Assembly (NCBI GenBank): GCA_003457145.1
Contig: DMSR01000047.1
Location: forward strand, 668 to 6,858
Source: Bacillus sp. (in: firmicutes)
Lineage (GTDB): Bacteria > Bacillota > Bacilli > Bacillales > Cytobacillaceae
Reading direction: 5' to 3'
DNA: 6,191 nt
Program-made: the position numbers and the translations under genes
Shown here: piece by piece, positions 1-5,880 of the stretch
Numbering within the stretch: position 1 is the first letter of the stretch
Layout of the letters: every line of letters starts with the position of its first letter
The notes under the pieces: model-generated
Told to the model about the DNA's origin: nothing
The model's input: only the letters and a program-made list of their open reading frames with translations
Database searches by the model: none

Positions 1-434
1 TAGCATCAAGCAACCCTAAAATGTGGAGGGATATATTACTTCATAACCGTACCGTCCTGATTTCTCTGCTGGCCGAATGGCAATTGGAGATGAACCGGGT
101 TACCCATCTTTTAGAAACTGCTGATGAAGGACTTATATTTGATTACTTTAGTACAGCCAAGAAATTTCGAGATGGACTTCCTGTTAGCGATAAGGGAGCG
201 ATTCCAAGTTTTTATGATTTATTTGTCGATGTTCCTGACTATCCGGGTGTTATATCTGAGATTACGGGTTATCTCGCGGAGGAAAGGATCAGCATTACAA
301 ATATCCGTATACTTGAAACTCGCGAAGAAATTTACGGAGTGCTGGTCATTAGCTTTCAGACACCAGAGGATCGAACGAGGGCAAAAAACTGCATCGAAAA
401 ACAGACTAACTATGGTACTTTCATTGAAGGGTAA
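1..434 (+). CDS. tyrA: Prephenate dehydrogenase, C-terminal part (5' end outside window)
   Basis: This is the 3' end of a cytoplasmic NAD-dependent enzyme that converts prephenate to 4-hydroxyphenylpyruvate in tyrosine synthesis. The frame is open from the first base; the first full codon is at 3, and 143 codons are visible before TAA at 432-434. The Bacillus enzyme is about 370 residues, so the NAD-binding Rossmann domain and the start are missing. The fragment opens with ASSNPKMWRDI, typical of the helical dimerisation domain of TyrA. It continues through that helical region and then enters an ACT domain at about fragment residues 70-136 (FYDLFVDVPDYPGVISEITG). ACT domains usually bind amino acids, so feedback control by tyrosine is likely by family knowledge. 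The aroA Shine-Dalgarno overlaps this gene's stop codon, which shows cotranscription. The internal ATG at 21 is not a start because homology continues upstream of it. Confidence 0.95.
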   Translation, partial: ASSNPKMWRDILLHNRTVLISLLAEWQLEMNRVTHLLETADEGLIFDYFSTAKKFRDGLPVSDKGAIPSFYDLFVDVPDYPGVISEITGYLAEERISITNIRILETREEIYGVLVISFQTPEDRTRAKNCIEKQTNYGTFIEG

Positions 435-446
435 GGAGCTAATAGC

Positions 447-1733
447 ATGTCAGTAAAAGAGCTAATCACAAACACAACTGCATTAACTGGCGAGATCACT
501 GTCCCTGGAGACAAGTCCATATCCCATCGGGCTGTCATGTTTGGGTCTATATCAAACGGTGTGACAAAAGTGGAGAACTTCCTGCCAGGCGAGGATTGCT
601 TGTCCACTATTTCTTGTTTTCGCCGTCTTGGAGTTGAAATAACTCAGAACGGCAGCGAGGTGATGATTGCCGGACAAGGAATCAGCGGTTTGAAAAAACC
701 AGATGATTTACTCTATGTAGGGAATTCTGGGACAACCATTCGGCTCATGATGGGAATCCTCTCGGGACTCCCATTTGAAACAGTACTTGAAGGCGATGAA
801 TCAATTGCAAGAAGGCCAATGACGCGGGTAACTATTCCACTTGCGATGATGGGCGCACATATTTCAGGAAGGAATAACGCCGAGTTTACCCCTCTCACCG
901 TTAAAGGGAGAAACATGAAGGGCATTACATACGAACTTCCAGTAGCAAGTGCACAGGTTAAATCTGCAATCCTGCTTGCAGGATTGCAAGCGGAGGGAAC
1001 GACAACAATAATCGAGCCTGTTCCAACTAGAGATCATACTGAGCGGATGATTAAACAGTTTGGAGGGAAGGTTGATCAGGCAGCTAATACAATAACTGTT
1101 AATGGCGGACAGGAACTTAAAGGGACTAATGTGAGAGTTCCTGGAGATATTTCATCAGCCGCCTTCTTCCTGGCAGCTGGGGCAATCATACCCGGAAGTG
1201 AATTGTTGTTAAGAAATGTTGGATTAAATCCAACCAGAACAGGGATAATTGATGTCCTGCGTTCAATGGGCGCAGATATATCCATAAAGCAATTCGAAAC
1301 AATGTCAGCTGAGCCGGCTGGAGATATTAGAATAAAATATTCTCAATTAAAAGGAACAACTGTAGAAGGTTCACTGATTCCAAGACTGATTGATGAAATA
1401 CCTGTAATTGCTCTGCTGGCAACACAGGCTGATGGTACGACGATCATCAAAGATGCTGCTGAATTAAAAGTGAAGGAAACTAACAGGATTGATACTGTTG
1501 TAAATGAGTTGAAGAAACTAGGAGCAAGTATCGATGCAACTGAGGATGGCATGGTGATTCATGGAAAGACCCCTCTTAAAGAGGGAACAGTTTCAGCACA
1601 TGGAGATCACCGGATTGGGATGATGCTCTCCATTGCGGCATTGATGTCCAATGGAAAGGTATACTTAGAAGAGAGTGATTCAGTCGCTGTCTCTTATCCT
1701 GACTTTTTTCACGACTTATACTCTTTAACATAA
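447..1733 (+). CDS. aroA: 3-phosphoshikimate 1-carboxyvinyltransferase (EPSP synthase, class II)
   Basis: This cytoplasmic enzyme of the shikimate pathway transfers the enolpyruvyl group of PEP to shikimate-3-phosphate. It is called aroE in B. subtilis. Its 428 residues match the usual full length. Visible motifs are GDKSISHR (21-28), GNSGTTIR (92-99), SAQVK (168-172), RDHTE (195-199), NPTR (261-264), the catalytic Asp in RLIDEIP (D316), KETNR (343-347) and HGDHRIGM (385-392). The GDKS, SAQxK, RxHxE and NxTR set marks class II enzymes such as those of Bacillus and Staphylococcus. The PEP-site loop keeps Gly95, where the glyphosate-tolerant CP4 enzyme has Ala, so intrinsic tolerance is not predicted (inference). 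ATG 447 is supported by AAGGAG at 433-438 with an 8-base spacer. The gene lies 12 bases after tyrA. No defect was seen. Confidence 0.98.
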   Translation: MSVKELITNTTALTGEITVPGDKSISHRAVMFGSISNGVTKVENFLPGEDCLSTISCFRRLGVEITQNGSEVMIAGQGISGLKKPDDLLYVGNSGTTIRLMMGILSGLPFETVLEGDESIARRPMTRVTIPLAMMGAHISGRNNAEFTPLTVKGRNMKGITYELPVASAQVKSAILLAGLQAEGTTTIIEPVPTRDHTERMIKQFGGKVDQAANTITVNGGQELKGTNVRVPGDISSAAFFLAAGAIIPGSELLLRNVGLNPTRTGIIDVLRSMGADISIKQFETMSAEPAGDIRIKYSQLKGTTVEGSLIPRLIDEIPVIALLATQADGTTIIKDAAELKVKETNRIDTVVNELKKLGASIDATEDGMVIHGKTPLKEGTVSAHGDHRIGMMLSIAALMSNGKVYLEESDSVAVSYPDFFHDLYSLT

Positions 1734-1920
1734 GCTGTTTCGGATGGATTGTTCGTTTTTCATATCTTCTTTGCGTCCGCATTTATATAGGCATCGGGGC
1801 TCTTTTCGAGGAGCCTTCTGAACTGTGAGTGAAACAAAACTCGTGAAAATCCAGGTGCCGATTTGGCTGAGGAAGCAACAAAGTTTAGGGAAAATCCCTT
1901 AATATTAGAGTAATCAAATG
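1734..1920. other. Gene-free spacer after aroA with pairing potential and a start-less minus-strand frame
   Basis: No convincing gene is present. On the + strand, three sets of complementary segments could form a small branched RNA: ATCGG 1793-1797 with CCGAT 1858-1862, enclosing GGCTC 1798-1802 with GAGCC 1811-1815 and GAGT 1827-1830 with ACTC 1839-1842. The stems are short and unproven. On the minus strand, a frame runs open from 1930 down to a TGA at 1760-1762 (56 codons) without any ATG. It includes the residues APGFSRVLFHSQFRRLLEKS. It may be a gene fragment or part of a dispersed repeat. I recognise no known riboswitch or RNA family here. Confidence 0.35.
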
Positions 1921-1963
1921 AACGAAGGCCTTACCAGACATGTGGGAGGCCTTCGTTTTATTA
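1921..1963 (+). terminator. Intrinsic terminator of the tyrA-aroA transcript
   Basis: A perfect 11-bp stem (AACGAAGGCCT at 1921-1931 with AGGCCTTCGTT at 1947-1957) is followed by a T-rich tail, TTATT. The 15-base loop contains a further short pairing, CCA 1934-1936 with TGG 1943-1945. It lies about 190 bases downstream of the aroA stop, so the transcript would carry a long 3' untranslated region. On the minus strand the stem has only a poor T-tract, so it looks one-directional. Confidence 0.9.
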
Positions 1964-1988
1964 GGAAATCAATTTTAATCGTTATAAT
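1961..1988 (+). promoter_or_regulatory. Candidate SigA-type promoter for the 2039 gene
   Basis: A perfect TATAAT -10 box lies at 1983-1988. It is preceded, with a 16-base spacer, by a weak -35-like TTAGGA at 1961-1966 (three of six matches). It sits immediately after the terminator and about 50 bases before the start codon, so it is well placed to begin a new transcription unit. The weak -35 keeps confidence moderate. Confidence 0.5.
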
Positions 1989-2038
1989 CTGCAGATTTCA
2001 GCATAGCTTGTCATAAGACCAATTAAGGGGCGGTTGTT

Positions 2039-2947
2039 ATGACATATATTATTGAGAATGCTCATGTTTTAAAGGGACAAGTCTTGTCACAAACCAGTAT
2101 GTTAGTTGAGGGAAACCAAATCATAGCTTCAAAACCATCATTTAATATGTATAAGCATATTCGCATGAATGTCGATTCGTTTATTATGACACCTACCCAT
2201 GTCCTCTTTGATTCAAATCTTCCATTAACCCGATCTTTTCTAGAAAGAAAAGATCACTATGTGAAAAACTTCATTCTCCGTGGATGTACATGCGTGTTAA
2301 CAACTATTAAAATAAACTTTGAGAAAGATCTTGAGGCATCGTTGAAACAGGCTAAAAGCAACCTTATGGATAGTCCGATCGATTATGTAATCGGTGTAAG
2401 TATTCTACCTGCTTTGTTGACACCTGCTTTTATCAGACAGTGTAAACGGGTTAAGGTTCCAGCGGTTTTTGTGGAGATAAAGAATATGAAGGAATTGAAT
2501 GGAATACCATGGGGCTGGGTGAGAGAGGCGCTGTTTCCATTCAACAGCCCATTAATTCCAGTTTTTAAGGGGAATCTGACAAAAAAAGAAAAGGCTGCTA
2601 TGACTAGTAGCTGGAATGAGCTCATGAAACAAGAAAAGATTCCAGCTGTCTACGGTGAAATAGAAGAATCGAGACCCCTTCCGAGAAAAATATTAAACAA
2701 GACAGGAATATTCCCTCAGAAAGCTAATTTGCATAGTCGCGGAGAGCTCAGCTACAATTTGTATCGGAAGTCTGCCGAAACAAACGAGCTTGATGAATAT
2801 GGACTATTCTCTACCCAATATGAAAACCTCGTTGTCACGGTCGATAAGGGAAGGGTCTTACGTGCTGGAAACGAGGTTTATTATCGGCCAGGAAAGGGAG
2901 AGAATGTTATAATTAAAACACCTGGATATTTTACAGATAATTACTGA
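2039..2947 (+). CDS. Amidohydrolase-like protein lacking the HxH metal motif (possible pseudoenzyme)
   Basis: I do not recognise a named family for this 302-residue protein. Its layout resembles a shortened metal-dependent amidohydrolase. The N-terminal beta strands (IIENAHVLKGQ, then MLVEGNQII, residues 4-29) look like the composite domain. A segment MTPTHVLFDSNL (50-61) sits where active enzymes have PGxIDxHxH. LRGCTCVLTT (80-89) resembles the GxTxxxD/T strand of the barrel. The C-terminal ENLVVTVDKGRVLRAG resembles the returning beta-sandwich strand. The HxH pair is absent: only one His, H54, is present, followed by hydrophobic residues. The length is also below the 380-450 usual for active members. 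It is probably cytoplasmic, since there is no signal peptide or membrane helix. ATG 2039 follows AAGGGG (2025-2030) by 8 bases. It lies between aroA and ypiA, where B. subtilis has no such gene as far as I recall. The function is unknown; the fold assignment is inference. Confidence 0.8.
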   Translation: MTYIIENAHVLKGQVLSQTSMLVEGNQIIASKPSFNMYKHIRMNVDSFIMTPTHVLFDSNLPLTRSFLERKDHYVKNFILRGCTCVLTTIKINFEKDLEASLKQAKSNLMDSPIDYVIGVSILPALLTPAFIRQCKRVKVPAVFVEIKNMKELNGIPWGWVREALFPFNSPLIPVFKGNLTKKEKAAMTSSWNELMKQEKIPAVYGEIEESRPLPRKILNKTGIFPQKANLHSRGELSYNLYRKSAETNELDEYGLFSTQYENLVVTVDKGRVLRAGNEVYYRPGKGENVIIKTPGYFTDNY

Positions 2948-3074
2948 ATCAGGCATTTTTCGTAAACGTTGGGCTAAAAACCTGCTTTTCGAACGGAGAA
3001 ATGAAAGGTCCCGCTTGGAATGTATTTTATACTAAGCCGTTAAACAACAGAAATTACGAAAAAGGCCTGATTCA
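2945..3074. repeat. 130-bp element bounded by near-perfect 21-base inverted repeats
   Basis: The left arm, 2945-2965, is the reverse complement of the right arm, 3054-3074, except for one mismatch (A2955 opposite G3064). Inside the core, GTTG 2968-2971 can pair with CAAC 3045-3048 and GGCT 2972-2975 with AGCC 3035-3038. A central hairpin, ACCT 2980-2983 with AGGT 3006-3009 plus TTTC 2987-2990 with GAAA 2998-3001, can also form. The left arm contains the TGA stop of the preceding gene, and the right arm ends 6 bases before the ypiA Shine-Dalgarno. No T-tract follows the right arm, so it is not a standard terminator. No target-site duplication is evident. It could be a MITE-like insertion or an RNA processing or regulatory structure. 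Confidence 0.75.
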
Positions 3075-3093
3075 AAAGATAGGATGGTTATAG

Positions 3094-4356
3094 ATGATTG
3101 GAGTAAATGAGATAACAGGCTTTATTGAAAATGGAGAACTCGAAAGAGCCATGGCTGCTTATCGAAATATTCTGGAAAAGGGCAGTGATGAAGAAAAATT
3201 TCTGCTTTGTGAAGAAATGTTCCGATTTGGTTTCCTTGAAGAGACAGAGGCCCTTGTGACAAGCCTATTGAAAAGTTATCCCGATGAAGGCGAATTACTC
3301 GTTTTGCTTGCCGAAACAAGAATGGAATTAGGTAATGAAGAGGAAGCGATTCTTGCACTTGAGAAGGTAAGCGAAGAAAATCCTGTGTTTCCACAGGCAC
3401 TCCTGCTGCTGGCTGACTTATATCAAATGGAAGGTTTGTATGAAGTAAGCGAGAAGAAGCTTCAGGATGCTAAAAACTTGCTTCCCGAAGAGCCGGTAAT
3501 TGACTTTGCATTGGCAGAGCTTTACGCACATCAAGGAAAGCTTGCTGAAGCCTTACAATTCTATGAAACAGTGCTAAAGTCCCATGAAGAGATTGGCGGA
3601 GTAAACCTCAATCAGAGGATGGCTGAAACTTTAAGTGCAGGAGGTTCTTTTGAAGAGGCGCTTGAATACTATCAAAAAGCATTGGATCAAAAACTAGAAA
3701 TCAATACTCTCTTTGGTTATGCTTTTACGGCATTTCAGGCAGGACACAATAAGACGGCAATTGAGAAATTTGAAGAACTAAGAGGATTAGATCAAGAATA
3801 CCATTCACTATACCTCTATCTGGCAAAAGCATATGAAAGAGAAGAGATGGTTCATGAAAGCTTTGAAACGGTTAAATTGGGCATCGAACAGGATGAGTTT
3901 AATAAAGATTTATATTTTTATGGCGGAAAGCTGGCGTTAAAGCTTCCTGATGAAGAAGCTGCTGAGAAATTACTTCGTGAAGCAATTGCACTGGATCCTG
4001 GCTTTATGGAAGGTGTGCTTGTACTGAATAAGCTGTTCTTGAAGCAAGGCCGCCATGAAGATATCCTCGAGTTGATTCAGGCTGCGGAACTGAATGAAGA
4101 GGAGGAACCTCAGCTTCTTTGGGATGAGGCAGTGGCATTTCAGAATGTTGAAGAATTTTCACAGGCATTAAACAAGTACCATCTTGCATATACTTTCTTC
4201 AAAGACAACAAAGAATTTTTAACAGATTACGGTTATTTTTTAATTGAAGAAGGAAAAATGGATGTGGCTGCCGAAATTTTTAGTAAGTTAGTTGAAAAAG
4301 AACCAGGCAATGAAGAATTCAGGGAACAGTTAGACCGATTAACGGAAAATCATTAA
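3094..4356 (+). CDS. ypiA: Tetratricopeptide-repeat protein YpiA
   Basis: This is a 420-residue, strongly acidic protein made almost wholly of TPR helices, matching B. subtilis YpiA (about 420 residues) in length, type and position. About ten to twelve degenerate 34-residue repeats can be traced. Examples start near residues 67 (GELLVLLAETRMELGNEEEA), 101 (ALLLLADLYQMEGLYE), 135 (IDFALAELYAHQGKLAEAL), 237, 271, 341 and 374. There is no signal peptide, so it should be a cytoplasmic protein-protein scaffold; its partner is not shown by sequence. ATG 3094 is supported by AGGA at 3081-3084. The gene is followed 40 bases later by ypiB, with no terminator between, so the two are probably cotranscribed. 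The spacer upstream holds the inverted-repeat element and only a poor promoter candidate, so transcription may come from the 2039 gene. Confidence 0.92.
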   Translation: MIGVNEITGFIENGELERAMAAYRNILEKGSDEEKFLLCEEMFRFGFLEETEALVTSLLKSYPDEGELLVLLAETRMELGNEEEAILALEKVSEENPVFPQALLLLADLYQMEGLYEVSEKKLQDAKNLLPEEPVIDFALAELYAHQGKLAEALQFYETVLKSHEEIGGVNLNQRMAETLSAGGSFEEALEYYQKALDQKLEINTLFGYAFTAFQAGHNKTAIEKFEELRGLDQEYHSLYLYLAKAYEREEMVHESFETVKLGIEQDEFNKDLYFYGGKLALKLPDEEAAEKLLREAIALDPGFMEGVLVLNKLFLKQGRHEDILELIQAAELNEEEEPQLLWDEAVAFQNVEEFSQALNKYHLAYTFFKDNKEFLTDYGYFLIEEGKMDVAAEIFSKLVEKEPGNEEFREQLDRLTENH

Positions 4357-4380
4357 GCTGTAAAATTATTAAGTTATGCA

Positions 4381-4388
4381 GAGGAGGG
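4381..4388 (+). promoter_or_regulatory. Ribosome binding site fixing the ypiB start
   Basis: GAGGAGGG lies 8 bases upstream of ATG 4397. A longer reading frame could begin at ATG 4376, but that ATG lies upstream of this strong site and would add seven residues (MQRRDSK) encoded by the site itself. The 4397 start is therefore preferred. Confidence 0.9.
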
Positions 4389-4396
4389 ATTCAAAA

Positions 4397-4948
4397 ATGA
4401 CAACCCCTGTATCTGTCAACGAGAAGAAGGATTTTGTCCGCTGGTTTTTAAACCATTACCAGCTGAAAAGGCGGGAATGTGTTTGGATCCTAAATTATTT
4501 AATGAGCCATGACCAGCTGATGGAAAAAGTCCACTTTGTGGAAAACGCGCAGTACTGCCCTCGGGGATTGGTCATGTCGACCCATTGCGTGGATGAAGTC
4601 CCATTCCGGTTTTTTAAGGAGAATGTGATGACAACAGACGCAGAGAAATCTTTTCATGATATTCGTTTAAACAGGGAGGAAGAAATCTACATCCAATTAA
4701 ATTTCCATGCTTCAAACAAAGCACACCAGTTTGCTGCGGTACAGGAAGAGAACCCTTATATGCCAGGCCAGATTCAAATAAGTGAAAGTGATAAAATGGT
4801 TGCGGAGCGGTTTTTAGAGGAGAGTATTCAGCAGTTCCAAAAAGATAAACTGCTGAACTTGATCGATAAGGCATTAGACAGCCAGGACCAAGAAGCTTTC
4901 ACACACCTGACAGAACAATTGAAAAAATTAGGTGCAGTAAAATTATAA
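4397..4948 (+). CDS. ypiB: UPF0302 family protein YpiB (ReoY homologue), with IDEAL domain
   Basis: This is a 183-residue cytoplasmic protein. The N-terminal UPF0302 domain (about 8-110) has family-typical stretches such as [20 protein letters not shown] and [10 protein letters not shown]. The C-terminal segment, about 133-176 ([20 protein letters not shown] and following [10 protein letters not shown]), is an IDEAL domain, here spelled IDKAL. In Listeria the homologue ReoY acts with ReoM and the ClpCP protease to control degradation of MurA, the first committed enzyme of peptidoglycan synthesis. A similar role here is inferred from homology. The start at 4397 follows the strong site at 4381-4388. 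The gene follows ypiA after 40 bases and is closed by a terminator directly after its stop, so ypiA-ypiB form the end of a transcription unit. Confidence 0.95.
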   Translation: MTTPVSVNEKKDFVRWFLNHYQLKRRECVWILNYLMSHDQLMEKVHFVENAQYCPRGLVMSTHCVDEVPFRFFKENVMTTDAEKSFHDIRLNREEEIYIQLNFHASNKAHQFAAVQEENPYMPGQIQISESDKMVAERFLEESIQQFQKDKLLNLIDKALDSQDQEAFTHLTEQLKKLGAVKL

Positions 4949-4949
4949 T

Positions 4950-4981
4950 GCCTCGCTTTCCATAAGCAGGCTTTTTATTTT
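4950..4981 (+). terminator. Intrinsic terminator after ypiB
   Basis: The stem GCCT(C)GCTT pairs with AAGCAGGC: 8 bp with one bulged C at 4954 and a five-base loop, TCCAT at 4959-4963. It is followed by TTTTTATTTT at 4972-4981. It begins one base after the ypiB stop codon and separates ypiAB from ypiF. Confidence 0.88.
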
Positions 4982-5074
4982 GGATTCAGCATCCTATCCA
5001 GCCCGGTCCCAAAAGCAGACTGCTCCTTTGTATTCGCTGGACACTGAAAACTATTCGAAAACAGGCTATTAAGA

Positions 5075-5083
5075 TGATATTAT
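5075..5083 (+). promoter_or_regulatory. Weak candidate extended -10 promoter for ypiF
   Basis: TGATATTAT fits an extended -10 (TGn followed by TATTAT, five of six matches). The best -35 at 18 bases is a poor TTCGAA at 5054-5059. If used, the transcript would begin just before the branched inverted-repeat element and carry it as a leader of ypiF. It is one of few candidates between the ypiB terminator and ypiF. Confidence 0.28.
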
Positions 5084-5096
5084 AGGATTAGATAAT

Positions 5097-5212
5097 TGCT
5101 AAAGTCCCTTTTTAAGGACTATATTGTTTTGCATTTTGTATTCTTGGGACCCTGTGCTAGTCCTTACGAAAGACTGCGAACTATTAATCCATGCGAAACA
5201 ATATTTTTAGCA
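5097..5212. repeat. Branched inverted-repeat element upstream of ypiF
   Basis: Outer arms TGCTAAA 5097-5103 and TTTAGCA 5206-5212 are perfect complements. Inside the left arm sits a hairpin, AGTCC 5103-5107 with GGACT 5116-5120. Directly after it, the 14-base ATATTGTTTTGCAT (5121-5134) pairs with ATGCGAAACAATAT (5191-5204), with a single G-U wobble. The enclosed core holds a further hairpin, AGTC 5159-5162 with GACT 5172-5175, extended by GC 5156-5157 with GC 5176-5177. The nested arms imply a cloverleaf-like fold of about 116 bases. There is no T-tract exit, so it is not a plain terminator. A MITE-like element or a structured leader RNA are both possible. The rest of the 4982-5272 spacer shows no gene. 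Confidence 0.65.
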
Positions 5213-5272
5213 GAAATCAACATTCAATTTAGAAATCAGTATTGATTAATTTGTATAGATGGAGTTGGTAAT

Positions 5273-5731
5273 ATGAAATGGGTAGCTGCCGATATTGAGA
5301 TGTATAAAAGTGCAGCGGAGTATGTGGATACAGCTGTTATTCCTCTTCTGCCTGTATCTTTTGAAGAGGACATGAAACAGAATGCATCAATGTCCGAGTT
5401 TGTATTGCTTCTTACAGGACAGCTGGAAAAACAGTTTAAAGGGCGGATCTTCCTTTTACCTGGCTTTTCATACATAAAAAGCAGAACAGGGAACCTAGAG
5501 AAATTAGTGGATTGGGAGACTTCTTTGTTGGACAGGCAATTCAAACATATTTTTTATGTGACATCTGACAGCAGCTGGAAGCAGTATGAACAAGACCTGG
5601 ATGGAGACCTTATATGGCTGCCTTCTCTTCCTATAGAGCACATGCAGGAAACTCAGAAAGTATCGATTGTTGACGACCAGGTAAAACAGCTTTTAGCACT
5701 ATTTACCCAGAAGTGGCGGGTAAACGATTAA
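5273..5731 (+). CDS. ypiF: DUF2487 family protein YpiF
   Basis: This is a 152-residue protein with the N-terminus MKWVAADIEMYKSAAEYVDT, matching the Bacillus YpiF/DUF2487 family in length, start and position just before qcrA. The pattern of alternating strands and helices (AVIPLLPVSF, GRIFLLPGFSY, KHIFYVTSDSSW, DLIWLPSLP) suggests a compact alpha/beta cytoplasmic domain. There is no signal peptide and no recognised catalytic motif. The biochemical role is unknown; the constant neighbourhood with qcrABC hints at, but does not prove, a link to the cytochrome bc complex. ATG 5273 follows GGAG at 5261-5264 by 8 bases. It is preceded by the branched element and separated from qcrA by 149 bases, so it may be cotranscribed with qcrA or stand alone. 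Confidence 0.9.
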   Translation: MKWVAADIEMYKSAAEYVDTAVIPLLPVSFEEDMKQNASMSEFVLLLTGQLEKQFKGRIFLLPGFSYIKSRTGNLEKLVDWETSLLDRQFKHIFYVTSDSSWKQYEQDLDGDLIWLPSLPIEHMQETQKVSIVDDQVKQLLALFTQKWRVND

Positions 5732-5746
5732 GTGTTACTTTTATCA

Positions 5747-5776
5747 TTGCTAAAAATGTTTTCAACATAGTATTAT
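5747..5776 (+). promoter_or_regulatory. Candidate promoter 1 for qcrA
   Basis: The -35-like TTGCTA (5747-5752) and -10 TATTAT (5771-5776) are 18 bases apart. The spacer contains a small hairpin, ATGTT 5756-5760 with AACAT 5764-5768. The position, about 105 bases before the qcrA start, would give a long leader. Confidence 0.35.
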
Positions 5777-5777
5777 A

Positions 5778-5806
5778 TTGATTTTGTTTTAAGATTGATA
5801 TATCAT
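5778..5806 (+). promoter_or_regulatory. Candidate promoter 2 for qcrA
   Basis: TTGATT (5778-5783) and TATCAT (5801-5806) have an ideal 17-base spacing; each box has mismatches to the SigA consensus. The -10 lies in the palindrome ATCATGAT (5802-5809). It competes with candidate 1, and only one may be used. Confidence 0.38.
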
Positions 5807-5865
5807 GATTATGTCCTAGTTATAAAATGTGTTTAAATTATGTCCGATGGACTTAACTTGGGAAT

Positions 5866-5874
5866 AGAGGGGGG
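5866..5874 (+). promoter_or_regulatory. Ribosome binding site supporting the GTG start of qcrA
   Basis: AGAGGGGGG ends 6 bases before GTG 5881. No ATG in frame lies nearby upstream, and the first in-frame ATG downstream (codon 23) is inside the signal-anchor segment. GTG is therefore the start. Confidence 0.85.
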
Positions 5875-5880
5875 AATAGT

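Noticed and set aside
713..1552. Minus-strand open frames of about 70 codons inside aroA
   Set aside because: They are opposite-strand shadows of a well-conserved coding gene, with no ribosome sites or recognisable products.
1797..1816. GGGCTC/GAGCCT hairpin as an aroA terminator
   Set aside because: No T-tract follows; the hairpin at 1921-1963 is clearly the better terminator.
1825..1902. Small + strand GTG-initiated frame of 25 codons after aroA, with GAGGAG upstream
   Set aside because: The purine run lies inside a hairpin, the spacing is long, and the peptide shows no family features.
3015..3033. TTGGAA and TATACT as a ypiA promoter within the inverted-repeat element
   Set aside because: The boxes are only 7 bases apart, and no reasonable -35 exists at 16-18 bases from TATACT.
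3122..3400. Minus-strand 92-codon frame inside ypiA
   Set aside because: Opposite-strand shadow of the TPR gene; the low-complexity coding strand easily leaves such frames open.
4376..4396. Upstream ATG as the ypiB start
   Set aside because: The strong GAGGAGGG site lies downstream of that ATG and is properly spaced only for ATG 4397.
5191..5232. 13-codon ATG frame before ypiF
   Set aside because: No ribosome site, and its sequence is explained by the right arm of the inverted repeat.
5748..5764. cre-like catabolite site in the qcrA promoter
   Set aside because: The central CG and flanking pattern of the CcpA consensus are missing.
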